Assembly (NCBI GenBank): GCA_005239175.1
Contig: SOPS01000001.1
Span: 248,001-312,000 of the forward strand
DNA: 64,000 nucleotides
Reading direction: 5' to 3'
Origin: a halophilic archaeon SHRA6
GTDB lineage: Archaea; Halobacteriota; Halobacteria; Halobacteriales; Haloferacaceae
Shown: positions 17,759 to 27,112 of the stretch, piece after piece
Position numbering within the stretch: position 1 is the stretch's first letter
How the letters are laid out: the number at the start of each line of letters is the position of its first letter
The notes under the pieces: model-generated
What the model saw: the letters and a program-made list of their open reading frames with translations, nothing else
Told to the model about the DNA's origin: nothing
The model's database searches: none
Program-made: the position numbers and the translations under genes

Positions 17759-18784
17759 ATGAAGGTAGCACACTACTTCGAGTTCGAAGAGCACGTGACC
17801 GGCGGAATCCGCGAGTCGGTCATCCACCAACGGAAACTCCTCGATCGGCTCGGAATCGAGTACACGACCGAGCCAACCCTCGACGCAGACATCTTCGAGT
17901 GTAACCTTGTCGGGCCGCGATCGGTCTGGTACGCCCGACGGGCTCGAAAGCGCGGAATTCCAGTGATCGCCCACACCCACGTCACCGCCGAGGATTTCGG
18001 CGACAGCTTTCGGTTCACAAACGCGCTCTCGCGACCGTTGCGGCCGTACCTCGAACGAGCCTACGGGCTTGCAGACGTCCTCGTGTGTCCCTCTGAGTAC
18101 AACCGAGACTTGATCGAATCCTACACGGATACCCCAACAACGGTGATTTCGAACGGGGTCGATCCCGAGAAGGTCGATGGGTTTGAAGCGCTTGAGGCGA
18201 CCTACCGCGATCGATACGACCTCGACCCGCCGACGGTGTTCATCGTCGGCCACGTGATGAAACGCAAGGGATTGGAGACGTTTGTCAAACTGGCCCGCCA
18301 GATGCCGACAATCGACTTCGCGTGGTTCGGCCCGATCGATCGAGCCCTGAAAGGCAGAGAGACGAAACGGCTCATCGACAACGCGCCCGAGAACTGCACG
18401 TTCACCGGCTACATCGAGGATATCCGGGGCGCGTACGCTGCCGGCGACATCTTCTGTTTCCCAACTCACGAAGAAAACGAAGGGATCGCCCTGTTGGAGG
18501 CGATGCTCACGGGCCACCCGGTCGTTGTCCGTGACATTGAGACATTCTCGTGGCTCGCTGACGGCGAGGACTGCCTGAAGGTCGACGGCGGTGTACAAGC
18601 GTTTGAGACGGCAATCGAACACCTCACCGACCCCGAGTTCCGTGATCGACTTGGGACAGCCGCCGCAGCGAGAGCGGAGGGGTTCACACTGGCGTCGATC
18701 GCCGACCAGTATCGGTCGCTGTATGACACGATCGTCGAATCGCACGCACAACCAATCGCCGATCAACACACCAAACTCGCATGA
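17759..18784 (+). CDS. GT4-family glycosyltransferase
   Basis: 341 residues with a GT-B fold. The C-terminal Rossmann half is typical: VGHVMKRKGLETFVKLA, the TGYIEDIRGAYAAGDIFCFPT segment and EGIALLEAMLTGHPVV, the GT4 ExxxxxxE nucleotide-sugar motif. The N-terminal acceptor half starts MKVAHYFEF. Donor and acceptor are unknown. Its TGA overlaps the ATG of the next glycosyltransferase (ATGA at 18781-18784), so the pair is translationally coupled. Confidence 0.9.
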   Translation: MKVAHYFEFEEHVTGGIRESVIHQRKLLDRLGIEYTTEPTLDADIFECNLVGPRSVWYARRARKRGIPVIAHTHVTAEDFGDSFRFTNALSRPLRPYLERAYGLADVLVCPSEYNRDLIESYTDTPTTVISNGVDPEKVDGFEALEATYRDRYDLDPPTVFIVGHVMKRKGLETFVKLARQMPTIDFAWFGPIDRALKGRETKRLIDNAPENCTFTGYIEDIRGAYAAGDIFCFPTHEENEGIALLEAMLTGHPVVVRDIETFSWLADGEDCLKVDGGVQAFETAIEHLTDPEFRDRLGTAAAARAEGFTLASIADQYRSLYDTIVESHAQPIADQHTKLA

Positions 18785-19875
18785 GAATTGGATTTTTTAC
18801 TGATAGTTACTTCCCGGGGATCGATGGCGTCACGTACACGATCAAGCTGTGGCGTGAAAAACTCGAAGCGCGCGGCCACGAAGTGTACATCATCTATCCC
18901 GATGGTGACTACGAGCCAGGAGAGCGGGAGATTCCGATCCGATCGCTCCCAAATCCCTTCTACCCGGGGTACCGTGTGCCAACGTTCAAGCCGCCATCAT
19001 CGCTGCCTGAGCTAGATATCGTCCACTGTCACGGGCCGGCGCCCGCGAGCCTGCTCGGACGGTACTACGCACAGAAACACGACCTCCCGGCGATCTACAC
19101 CCACCACACACCGATCGAGGCGTACCTGCATCAGAGCGTCGGCGTCGAATCGATCGCCGAGGCGATCGGGCGGCTCTACGTTCCCCTCGAGAACGTCTAC
19201 CTCCGGAGCTTCGACGTCGTGACTGCCTCGACCGAGCGGATCGGCCGACGCGTCGAACACATCCCGTTGCCGGTCGGGATCGATATGGACTTTTTCAAGC
19301 CGACCACAGAGCGGTGGTACCGTAATCGGACGGTGATCGGCTACAGCGGCCGGCTGAGCATGGAAAAACACGTCGCAGAGATTCTCAAAGCGGCGCGCGC
19401 GCTCCCTGAATACGACTTTGTCATTGTCGGCGACGGCCCCCAGCGCGACAGGCTCGAACGAGAGGCACCGGAGAACGTCGAGGTTCGTGGCTTTCTGCCG
19501 CGTGAGGAGTTGCCGATCTTCTACTCGTCGCTCGACGCGTTCGTCACCGCCTCAAAAGGCGATACACTCGGGCTGTCGACGCTGGAAGCCAACGCCTGTG
19601 GGACGCCGGTCGTCGCCGCCGACACGCCCCCGTTCGATCGGACGATCCAGGCCGGCAACGGCAAGCGGTTCGCTCACGGCGACGTCGACGCAATGGTCGA
19701 GACGATCGAAACCGTCCTGCAGACCGATCGCGACACCCGAGCAGCGGTCGATCGCTTCGACGTCAGGCGGACAATGGAGGACCTCGAACACATCTACCGG
19801 CGATCGACGAATTCGACGGCCGATCCGGTCCCCGCAGAGGTTGGGGTCGGCTCAGACGACATGCCAAGAACCTAG
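18781..19875 (+). CDS. GT4-family glycosyltransferase (diacylglycerol-glucosyltransferase-like)
   Basis: 364 residues, GT-B fold. The N-terminus FFTDSYFPGIDGVTYTI and the HCHGPAP / THHTPIEAYL segments resemble the subgroup that glycosylates membrane lipids (monoglucosyl-diacylglycerol synthases). The C-terminal half has GYSGRLSMEKHVAEIL and GDTLGLSTLEANACGTPVV with the conserved Glu pair. Together with the flanking UPF0104 protein and the AlkP-fold enzyme this suggests archaeal glycolipid synthesis, though a role in another surface glycan is not excluded. Coupled to the upstream GT by a 4-base overlap. Confidence 0.9.
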   Translation: MRIGFFTDSYFPGIDGVTYTIKLWREKLEARGHEVYIIYPDGDYEPGEREIPIRSLPNPFYPGYRVPTFKPPSSLPELDIVHCHGPAPASLLGRYYAQKHDLPAIYTHHTPIEAYLHQSVGVESIAEAIGRLYVPLENVYLRSFDVVTASTERIGRRVEHIPLPVGIDMDFFKPTTERWYRNRTVIGYSGRLSMEKHVAEILKAARALPEYDFVIVGDGPQRDRLEREAPENVEVRGFLPREELPIFYSSLDAFVTASKGDTLGLSTLEANACGTPVVAADTPPFDRTIQAGNGKRFAHGDVDAMVETIETVLQTDRDTRAAVDRFDVRRTMEDLEHIYRRSTNSTADPVPAEVGVGSDDMPRT

Positions 19876-19879
19876 CCGC

Positions 19880-21202
19880 TCACAACAGCCCAAACAGCGT
19901 TCCAGCGAGGAGGATCGCCCACAGGACCACGCCAGCGACAGAGAGCCCGTTCAGCCGTGTGGCTCGGGCCGCTCGACGGGCCGCACCGGCCGCAAAGAGC
20001 CCGATCGCAACGACGACGAGCATTCGGTGAACGACGACGTCGACCGGCAGCGATTCAATCCCGAGGTACCCGTAATCGAGCCACAGCCCGACCGCGAACG
20101 CGCCGCCAGCAACGACAGCGGCGTCCAGCCGGCGTTCGAGCCCGGCGGCGATCAGGTACGTCCCAACCGGGAGGCCGATCGCAATGAACGGGTACAGGAG
20201 TGCCGCGATTCCGTGCATCGAGATCCCGGTGTACTGTTCGAGCGCGATTCCACCGAACCGGACGCTCAAAAGCAACGCGGGGATGAATCCAGCCAACAGC
20301 AGGTGTTCGAGTTCGATGCGATCGGCGGCCACGGCGAGCCGACGACGGTCGGCCGCAGTGAGGTGTGCGGTAAGCCGATCGCGGAGCCGACCTACTGAGC
20401 CGACGACGACGGAGAATCCGAGAAGGATGCCGGTCGTGATCGTTCCGAGCAGATCAACAAAGGTGGCCCAGCCGTCGGCATCTGAGCCGTTTTGATTGCC
20501 GAGGTAGGTCCGGCTCACGTCTGTCCTCGGATCGATCCCTTGCAGTCCCATCAGGTCAGACTCCACGCGGACCTGCGCTTCCTGTGAGCCGTCCACGCGG
20601 TGTCTGAGAGTGAACCAGTCGAAGTGTTCACTGTGGGTTTGCATCGCGACCCACGGATCGTCCGGGTTCGGGTTCTCGTACAGCCGGATGTGGTAGCGGT
20701 AGCCGTAGTACGTCCCGTCGTGGACCTGAGCGGTTTCGGTGATCCACCGGCCGCCGGAGCCATCACCGGGATCGACGTACGCGTACCTGGTCGCCCCAGA
20801 GGTACGAGACCACGTAATTTCGGTCGAGCCGATCGAGATCCCCTCGTCGACGCTATCATTTGTGCCGTTGAGAAGCGCATGCGTCTCCGGATCGGCTTCG
20901 AGTTCATCCTCGTCGCTTTCGGTCCAATCGGCGTCGCGTGCCTGTGTCAACAGTGAGAGTACCGTGTCGGTGTCGCCAACGACGACGACGTTGATTGGAC
21001 TTCGGCCCTCGAAAGATTGCTTCGAGTTCAAAAACGGCCAAAACCCGCTCTCGCCGCCTGTCGGATGAATGAGTTCCGGTTCAGCGTCGGGTTGTTCGGG
21101 GACCAGTTCGTTTGTCGACGGCGAAAACAACAGCGAGGGGCCGCCAACGAGCAAGAACGCGATCGAACACAGCGCGAGAACCACGACGATCGATCGACGC
21201 AT
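19880..21202 (-). CDS. membrane protein with LssY_C-like domain
   Basis: 440 residues. An N-terminal hydrophobic signal/anchor is followed by a ~230-residue outside domain beginning SPINVVVVGDTDTVLSLL, which resembles the LssY C-terminal domain seen next to phosphatase modules in bacteria. Six TM segments make up residues ~255-440. I see no PAP2 or DedA catalytic motif, so no reaction is proposed. It converges with the glycosyltransferase operon (five bases between stops), and belongs by position to the same envelope group. Confidence 0.6.
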   Translation of the reverse strand: MRRSIVVVLALCSIAFLLVGGPSLLFSPSTNELVPEQPDAEPELIHPTGGESGFWPFLNSKQSFEGRSPINVVVVGDTDTVLSLLTQARDADWTESDEDELEADPETHALLNGTNDSVDEGISIGSTEITWSRTSGATRYAYVDPGDGSGGRWITETAQVHDGTYYGYRYHIRLYENPNPDDPWVAMQTHSEHFDWFTLRHRVDGSQEAQVRVESDLMGLQGIDPRTDVSRTYLGNQNGSDADGWATFVDLLGTITTGILLGFSVVVGSVGRLRDRLTAHLTAADRRRLAVAADRIELEHLLLAGFIPALLLSVRFGGIALEQYTGISMHGIAALLYPFIAIGLPVGTYLIAAGLERRLDAAVVAGGAFAVGLWLDYGYLGIESLPVDVVVHRMLVVVAIGLFAAGAARRAARATRLNGLSVAGVVLWAILLAGTLFGLL

Positions 21203-21290
21203 GTGTCTGTCGTAGCATACGAGTGGACTTAATCTGTTGTGTCGGCGATCGCGGTGTTCCTTACTGTCGCATTATTGATAACGAGATCAC

Positions 21291-21460
21291 GCCACTGATC
21301 GCGGTACCACGTCACCGATCGCAGTATTAAGTCACAGATCGCGGTACCACGTCACCGATCGCAGTATTAAGTCACAGATCGCGGTATCACGTCACCGATC
21401 GCAGTATTAAGTCACAGATCGCGGTATCACGTCACCGATTGCGCTATCACGTCACCGATC
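21291..21460 (-). repeat. 20-bp tandem repeat with 40-bp higher-order pattern at the cbiP 3' end
   Basis: Plus-strand units of 20 bp alternate between GCGGTACCACGTCACCGATC and GCAGTATTAAGTCACAGATC, giving three 40-bp doublets (21301-21340, 21341-21380, 21381-21420). Two single 20-bp units follow (21421-21440 and 21441-21460), the last containing the cbiP stop. On the coding strand the motif reads CGATCGGTGACGTGATA, i.e. the last codons Ser-Val-Thr plus TGA of cbiP. The proximal copies near 21240-21290 are more degenerate. The 244-base gap between the LssY_C-like gene and cbiP is mostly this array. Confidence 0.95.
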
Positions 21461-23051
21461 GCGGCATGCTGTCGACGTCGATCGCGCTGAGATCAACGTG
21501 CTCGCGGATCAGCGCTGCCGCGGCGGCATACGGATCGTGTGCGGCGTCCCCAGTGTCCCCAGAACCACCTGAACGGTCCGTCTCGGGGCGGGCTCGACCG
21601 GCTGACGCGTAGACCGCATCGACAAACGCCTCTCTGACGCCCTCGTTTTCGAACAACCCATGGAGGTACGTTCCGAGAACCGGGCCGTGTCGATACCCGA
21701 GCGCCGCCGATCGGGTACCGTTGCGGGCGAACGGCAGCGCCGCGGGGGAAGCCTCACTCTCGGCGTCGTCGACCAGTGTCGTCTCGCCGGTGTGGATCTC
21801 ATAGCCCGAGGCGGTACCCGTTACGCCCGAGATCGGTCCCGAGCCGTCGACCGACAGCTCGACCGGGCGAACGCGTTTGTCAGTCGAAAACACGGTCCGA
21901 ACGGGAAGCAGCCCGATACCAGTAACAGTCTCGTCGTCGATCGTCGTTTCGGTGGTTGCCTCCGCGGTGACGTTCTCCAGGCACTCGCCGAGCATCTGGT
22001 AGCCGCCGCAGATCCCGACGATCGGTCCGTCGAACTGGCGGATCCGATCCGCCAGCCCGGATTCGACGAGCGCAAGAAGGTCGTTGACAGTATTCTTCGT
22101 GCCCGGCAAGACGATCGCGTCAGCGTCCGACAGGTCTGCTGAGAGCGGGACGTACGCCACGCGGACACCGGGAACCATCGCAAGCGGTTCGAGATCGGTG
22201 ACGTTGGATGCCCGGGGGAATCGCGGGACGGCAACAGTTACAGTCTGTTCCGACGGAACCTCGTCGTTGCCGACGATCGCGCGATCGTCCGCTGCGGGCA
22301 GCGAGACGCTGTCTTCTTCGGGGAGCCCAGGATCGTCGTACGGAAGCACGCCGAGAACGGGGACGCCCGTCCGCTCCTCGAAGGCGTCGAGACCGGGATC
22401 GAGCAGAGACGTGTCGCCGCGGAACTTGGTGATGAGCGCACCGCAGACGCGATCGCGGAGGTCATCTGGCATCAACTCGAGCGTTCCCACGAGCGACGCG
22501 AAGACGCCGCCGCGTTCGATGTCCGCAACGATCAGGATGTCGGCGTCGGCGAACCGAGCGGTTTCGATGTTCGCGAGATCGCGGTGCTGGAGGTTGATTT
22601 CGGCGATCGATCCCGCGCCCTCGGCGACAATCACGTCATGCCGATCAGCGAGGCGAGCGTGGGCGGCGATCGCTGCCTCGCGGGCCTTTTTCCATCCGTT
22701 TTCGTAGTACGACCCAGCCTCGAAGTGACCCACGCCGACGCCGTCAATCACCAACTGGGACTCGCCATCGCCGCGCGGTTTCAACAGCACGGGATTCATG
22801 TCAGTCGTCGGTGGGACGCGAGCGGCCCGCGCCTGGACGTACTGGGAGACGCCGATCTCGCCGTAGGCGGGTCCGTCGTCGGTGGGCCGTGGGACCGCAC
22901 GAGCGTTGTTGCTCATATTCTGGGCCTTGTACGGCGCGACCGACACGCCGCGATCGGCGAGTAGCCGGCACAGGCCCGCGGCGACGGTGCTTTTCCCGAC
23001 GTGGCTCGCAGTACCGGCGACGAGGATCGTCCGGGCTGAATCCGGCGCCAT
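21447..23051 (-). CDS. cbiP: cobyric acid synthase
   Basis: 534 residues. Amidates side chains b, d, e and g of adenosylcobyrinic acid diamide. The N-terminal dethiobiotin-synthetase-like ATP domain has [19 protein letters not shown], and the C-terminal GATase domain has the nucleophile Cys in [12 protein letters not shown] and a late His in [10 protein letters not shown]. The family's normal length is about 480-510; a poorly conserved Ser/Gly/Asp stretch before the C-terminus makes it longer. It lies six bases after cobA and shares its direction. The stop codon lies in the first unit of the tandem repeat. Confidence 0.95.
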   Translation of the reverse strand: MAPDSARTILVAGTASHVGKSTVAAGLCRLLADRGVSVAPYKAQNMSNNARAVPRPTDDGPAYGEIGVSQYVQARAARVPPTTDMNPVLLKPRGDGESQLVIDGVGVGHFEAGSYYENGWKKAREAAIAAHARLADRHDVIVAEGAGSIAEINLQHRDLANIETARFADADILIVADIERGGVFASLVGTLELMPDDLRDRVCGALITKFRGDTSLLDPGLDAFEERTGVPVLGVLPYDDPGLPEEDSVSLPAADDRAIVGNDEVPSEQTVTVAVPRFPRASNVTDLEPLAMVPGVRVAYVPLSADLSDADAIVLPGTKNTVNDLLALVESGLADRIRQFDGPIVGICGGYQMLGECLENVTAEATTETTIDDETVTGIGLLPVRTVFSTDKRVRPVELSVDGSGPISGVTGTASGYEIHTGETTLVDDAESEASPAALPFARNGTRSAALGYRHGPVLGTYLHGLFENEGVREAFVDAVYASAGRARPETDRSGGSGDTGDAAHDPYAAAAALIREHVDLSAIDVDSMPRSVT

Positions 23052-23057
23052 CGCCGC

Positions 23058-23738
23058 TCAGTACTCGGTGCCGCGGCGAGCGCGCTGGCCGGCGTCGATC
23101 GGGTGTTTGCGTTTCGTGACCTCGGTGACGAGATCCGCGGCGTCGTAGACGTACTCGGGTGCCGTGTGACTACCAGTGAGGACGAGTTCGAGGCGATCGG
23201 GCGCGCGATCAATAACCTCGAGGACGTCCGAGTCGTCGATCAATCCCTGATCGGCCGCGTAGAGGATTTCATCGAGGATGAGCATGTGGACCCCGTCCTC
23301 CGGTGGCGCGTCGAGGTCGATCGGTCCAGAGAGGTCCGCGTCGGCACTCGCGTCGAGGAGATCGAACGTCCGTTCGAGGGCCGCTTTGGCGTTGGCCTGG
23401 TGGGAATCGTCGTCGCTGCCGTCTTCGAGCCCGTGCCAGCCGTAGTGGCCGGTGTTCTCGTAGCTAAATCCGGGCATGGCTGCGATCGCGTTGTACTCGC
23501 CACGGACCGCCTCGACGCTGTCTGCGCCGCCTTTCATGAACTGCAGCATGTGGACGCGATAGCCGTGACCCGCCGCACGAAATCCCATTCCCATCGCCGC
23601 GGTTGTCTTACCTTTCCCATCGCCCCACCACACCTGCACGAGTCCGAACTCCTCGGGTGCATCCGGGGAGATCTCGTAGGCGGTTGGCGTGACACCGCGT
23701 CCGGGCGTATTTTTCCGTACCTCGGCTGGATCGGTCAT
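23058..23738 (-). CDS. cobA: cob(I)yrinic acid a,c-diamide adenosyltransferase
   Basis: 226 residues, CobA/CobO/BtuR type. The Walker A motif GDGKGKTTAAMG spans residues 40-50, followed by FRAAGHGYRVHMLQFMKG and the Walker B region MLILDEILYA. It attaches the adenosyl group to the cobalt. The C-terminal TGSHTAPEYVYDAADLVTEV is diagnostic. It precedes cbiP with a six-base gap, so the adenosylation and amidation steps are coupled. Upstream (70 bases) is cbiZ in the same direction. Confidence 0.95.
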   Translation of the reverse strand: MTDPAEVRKNTPGRGVTPTAYEISPDAPEEFGLVQVWWGDGKGKTTAAMGMGFRAAGHGYRVHMLQFMKGGADSVEAVRGEYNAIAAMPGFSYENTGHYGWHGLEDGSDDDSHQANAKAALERTFDLLDASADADLSGPIDLDAPPEDGVHMLILDEILYAADQGLIDDSDVLEVIDRAPDRLELVLTGSHTAPEYVYDAADLVTEVTKRKHPIDAGQRARRGTEY

Positions 23739-23808
23739 GCTCGCAGTGAGGGAGGCGATCGATTAGTGTGTTGTGCTGTCTGGTGCGGTGTGTCGGTGGC
23801 CTCGAGAC

Positions 23809-24555
23809 TCACCGATCGATCGAATCGACAGCGGCACGAGCCGTCGTTTCGACGCCGTACTCGGCTGTATCGACAGATTCTGGGATCGACTCGTCGGCGT
23901 ATCGCGATCGGAGCGACGCACGAAGTGCATCTCGCACGCACGCGCGAGCGGCGGCACCGACGTCAGTCGCCGACCCAGAAAATTCGCACGCGTGGCCGTT
24001 TGGATCACAGCCGACGACGATCGCATCGCTCGTCGTCCCGGTAAACCCCGTCAGGGCGAGTAGCGTCGCCGTCTTGGCCTCCGTGACAACCGAGACGAGG
24101 TTTGCGAGCGCGCCAGGCGGCAGTGATGCCGTCGTTGTCAAGATGACGTTTACTGTTCCGGGCCTGTATTCCGACGGTCGATCGGGACACGATGGGCGAT
24201 CAGACGCCGTCGATTGTGCGTCCGAATCAGCAACAGACATCGGCAGCGTTGCAGGGTTTGAGATGCCAGCGGTGACGATCGCTTCCACGCCGTCGAGACG
24301 AGCGCGCCGGGCGTGAATGAGGTCGACTCCAGTCAAGAGTGCCGGGCCAGGGTCATCGAAATCCGCTGTCGTGCGGCGGCGATCGACGTACTGACAGAGA
24401 TCAGTCCGTCCCCAGCCGTCCGGAACCGAGATGTTGTACGCCGCGTTTGCACGCGTTCGACCGCCGTCGAACCCCGTCGAAAGCCACTCCGTTTCTGGCC
24501 GGCGGGCCTGTAAGACGCCCTCGCGGATCGTCAGTTCGAGGATCGCCTCAGACAT
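23809..24555 (-). CDS. cbiZ: adenosylcobinamide amidohydrolase
   Basis: 248 residues. CbiZ converts adenosylcobinamide to adenosylcobyric acid, the archaeal way of feeding imported cobinamide or pseudo-cobamides into the pathway. Family features: LSTGFDGGRTRANAAYNISV near the N-terminus, DLIHARRARLDGVEAIVTAGISNP in the middle, then GTVNVILTT and the late TGTTSDAIVVGC. The start overlaps the end of cobD by eight bases (24548-24555). Its presence implies that this organism salvages corrinoids as well as building them. Confidence 0.93.
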   Translation of the reverse strand: MSEAILELTIREGVLQARRPETEWLSTGFDGGRTRANAAYNISVPDGWGRTDLCQYVDRRRTTADFDDPGPALLTGVDLIHARRARLDGVEAIVTAGISNPATLPMSVADSDAQSTASDRPSCPDRPSEYRPGTVNVILTTTASLPPGALANLVSVVTEAKTATLLALTGFTGTTSDAIVVGCDPNGHACEFSGSATDVGAAARACVRDALRASLRSRYADESIPESVDTAEYGVETTARAAVDSIDR

Positions 24556-25612
24556 CCAGGGCCTCCAGCAGCCGATCGTTCGCTGATCGACGTTTTACCG
24601 CGACCCTGACGTGCGAATTAAGCCCACGGAACGATCGCGCGTCGCGGATCGCCACACCGTGTTCACGCGCGCGATCGATGATGCGATCGACCGGCTCGTC
24701 AAGCACCTCTAATAGCAGAAACGGCGCATTCGACGGTGATACCTCGAAGCGATCGGCGAGCCGATCGGCCAGTCGCTTGCGCTCGCGTTCGACCCGGTCG
24801 ATCGTTTCCTCGACGAACGCAGTCTGCCCGAGACAGTGCTCACCGACTGCGGCCGCAGGCGCCGAGAGCCCCCACGTGGGCTGGGCAGTCACGAGACGCT
24901 CAGCCAATGAGTCGGTTGTCGCAAGAAACCCCGCCCGGAGTCCGGGAAGTCCGAAGATCTTGGTGAGTGATCGGGCAACCACCACGCCCGGTCGGTCGGC
25001 CATGGACGGCTCGCGGGTAAAGTCGAGAAACGCTTCATCGACGAGCAGCGTCGTGTCGGCGGCCGTACAGCGCGCCGCGAACTGTTCGAGCCGATCACGA
25101 TCGGACGTCTCGCCGGTCGGGTTGTTCGGGTTGCAAACGATCGCCAGCGCGTGTTCCGCCGGGTCGGTGTCGAGCACGCGATCGTAGTCGACGAACACTG
25201 GGGTCGCTCCCTGCAAGCGGACCTCTCGAGCGTATTCGCTGAAGCTCGGTGTCGGAACGATCGCCGAATCACCCGCCGAGAGCACACACTCGAGGACGAG
25301 TCGGATCCCGACCAGCCCGCCAGCGGTGGGGACGATCGTCGGCGAAGGTGTATCACCGTGATCTGTCGAGTTACCGGCAGCTCCGGCTCCGACCGTCGAT
25401 CGTTCCCAGTCGAGATACGTCGCCGCAGCGGTCCGGAAGGCCGGGTAGTCAGGGTCGGGATATCGGCGGGCGCGATCGAATGCTGCCTCGTAGACATTCC
25501 GTGTACCCGCCGGCGAGACCGGATTCGTGTTCGCGCTAAAATCGAGCACGTCGGGATCTGTGTCGCCGCCGTGGACGACACGGCTGACGGTGTCGATCGC
25601 CTCGGAGTCCAT
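24548..25612 (-). CDS. cobD: threonine-phosphate decarboxylase / HisC-like aminotransferase
   Basis: 354 residues, PLP fold-type I. It has DFSANTNPVSP at the N-terminus, CNPNNPTG, LLVDEAFLDFT and the PLP Lys in RSLTKIFGLPGLRAGF. These are shared with histidinol-phosphate aminotransferases, but the gene lies between cobalamin genes and overlaps cbiZ, so L-threonine-O-3-phosphate decarboxylase (making the aminopropanol-phosphate arm) is the best call. The substrate assignment rests on context. Confidence 0.9.
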   Translation of the reverse strand: MDSEAIDTVSRVVHGGDTDPDVLDFSANTNPVSPAGTRNVYEAAFDRARRYPDPDYPAFRTAAATYLDWERSTVGAGAAGNSTDHGDTPSPTIVPTAGGLVGIRLVLECVLSAGDSAIVPTPSFSEYAREVRLQGATPVFVDYDRVLDTDPAEHALAIVCNPNNPTGETSDRDRLEQFAARCTAADTTLLVDEAFLDFTREPSMADRPGVVVARSLTKIFGLPGLRAGFLATTDSLAERLVTAQPTWGLSAPAAAVGEHCLGQTAFVEETIDRVERERKRLADRLADRFEVSPSNAPFLLLEVLDEPVDRIIDRAREHGVAIRDARSFRGLNSHVRVAVKRRSANDRLLEALDV

Positions 25613-25657
25613 TGGCGTTCGTCGGCGCTGGACGCACTTAATCCTCCAGTTGCGCGC

Positions 25658-26914
25658 TTACTCTGGAATGAGCCGGACGATCGGCGCGTCGGCGTCGTCG
25701 ACAGCCACGTACAGGTGTCCCGTGTCAGGATCGACTTCAACTGCTCGGACCCGCCAGCCGCGATCGGTCAAGATTGGGTCAAGTGGCGTGACCGATCGGC
25801 CCTCCACGGCGAAGTGTCCCAGTTCCTGGCCTGCGAGGTTCCCCACGAACAGATCGCCCTGCCACTCGGGGAACGCCTCGCCGTCGTAAAACGTCATGCC
25901 GGCGGGCGGAAAGCCCCCCGATCCACAGGGCCAGTAGTACACCGGGTCGACGATGTCGTCCCGTTCGTGTGGGTCAACGCCGATCGGCTCGCCGGAGCCG
26001 TACGCACAGGCATACGTCGCGATCGGCCAACCGTAGTTCCCGCCGCGTTCGATGATCCGGATCGAATCGCCGTCGTTCTCGCCGTGTTCGCTCTGCCAGA
26101 GGTCGCCGGTTTCCGGGTGGACCGCCATCCCCTGGGCGTTACGGTGGCCGTAGCTGTAGATCGAATCGCGTGCGTCAGAATCATCGACGAACGGGTTGTC
26201 ATCGGGGATCGATCCATCGGGTTCAAGCCGAAGCGTCGCGCCGAGTTCGTTCGTCAGGTCCTGTGAGACGTGATCGGGCCCGAAGTTTTTGAACTGCCTG
26301 TCGCCAGTGGTCATGTACAACTGCTCGTCGGTCCCGAAGGCGATCCGCGAGCCGTAGTGGGCCGTCGAGTCAACGAACGGTTCGGCGACGTGGAGCACTG
26401 ACACCTCCCCGAGTTCCCAGGAGTCGCGACCGAGCCGACCGCGACAGAGGTGTGTCGCCGTGTCCCCTGCCTCGTTTCGATCGGCGTAGGTGAGATACAC
26501 CCACGGTTCGTCGGGAAATGAGGGGTGGACCTCGACGTCCAACAGTCCGCCCTGCCCGGCCGCATAGACGTCCGGCACCCCGTCAATCGCTTCGATTGTC
26601 CCATCCTCGCGATCGACAGCGAGCAGCCGACCCGACCGCTCGGTGACGAGAAACCGCGATTCGTCCGGGAGGAAGGCGATCGACCACGGATTTTCAAGAC
26701 CATCGACGACTGTCTCAGTAGCGTACGCGTGCTCGTCACCGTCGTCCGTCCCGTTCGTCTCGCCCGTCCCGTTACCATCCGCCTCATCGGGCGTGCCCGT
26801 GGGCGATCGCACACAGCCGGCGATCGACAGCGTGGCGGCTGTCGTGGTTGCCTTGAGTAGCGCTCGTCGATTGATTGGCGGCGATCGGGGTTGGGTGCGA
26901 TCTCGATCGTCCAT
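25658..26914 (-). CDS. PQQ-type soluble aldose/sugar dehydrogenase, Tat lipoprotein
   Basis: 418 residues. The N-terminus INRRALLKATTTAATLSIAGC is a Tat signal with lipobox Cys, then a Gly/Asp/Thr-rich linker, then a six-bladed propeller of the glucose/sorbosone dehydrogenase family: LENPWSIAFLPDE, GGLLDVEVHPSF, YGSRIAFGTDEQLYMTTGD, NAQGMAVHPETGDLW, EHGENDGDSI and GNYGWP. Family members oxidise aldoses outside the membrane using PQQ. No PQQ synthesis genes are in this window, so the cofactor source is open. It interrupts the cobalamin cluster, 45 bases downstream of cobD's start on the same strand. Confidence 0.9.
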   Translation of the reverse strand: MDDRDRTQPRSPPINRRALLKATTTAATLSIAGCVRSPTGTPDEADGNGTGETNGTDDGDEHAYATETVVDGLENPWSIAFLPDESRFLVTERSGRLLAVDREDGTIEAIDGVPDVYAAGQGGLLDVEVHPSFPDEPWVYLTYADRNEAGDTATHLCRGRLGRDSWELGEVSVLHVAEPFVDSTAHYGSRIAFGTDEQLYMTTGDRQFKNFGPDHVSQDLTNELGATLRLEPDGSIPDDNPFVDDSDARDSIYSYGHRNAQGMAVHPETGDLWQSEHGENDGDSIRIIERGGNYGWPIATYACAYGSGEPIGVDPHERDDIVDPVYYWPCGSGGFPPAGMTFYDGEAFPEWQGDLFVGNLAGQELGHFAVEGRSVTPLDPILTDRGWRVRAVEVDPDTGHLYVAVDDADAPIVRLIPE

Positions 26915-27112
26915 GTGAGTACATGCTTACTTACGCGGGAACGCTGTTTCACCGTTCCGGGCTGGCTGGCGTCTGAGGTGCATCACCCACACGTAGAGAC
27001 ATAAAAAAGACCAGCGTATACGGGGGAAAGACCGTGAACTATGCACTCGGTGAGAATCGGCTCGGGTTTATATCGGGTATCCAGTCGAATCTGTACCTGT
27101 AAGAGGTGACAG

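Noticed and set aside
17291-18769. 492-codon open frame on the minus strand across the glycosyltransferase genes
   Set aside because: It is antisense to two strongly supported glycosyltransferase/AlkP genes and its peptide is Arg/Asp/Val-rich without family motifs; high GC leaves antisense frames open.
13366-21460. Tandem arrays considered as CRISPR
   Set aside because: Units are directly adjacent with no unique spacers, and no cas genes are nearby.
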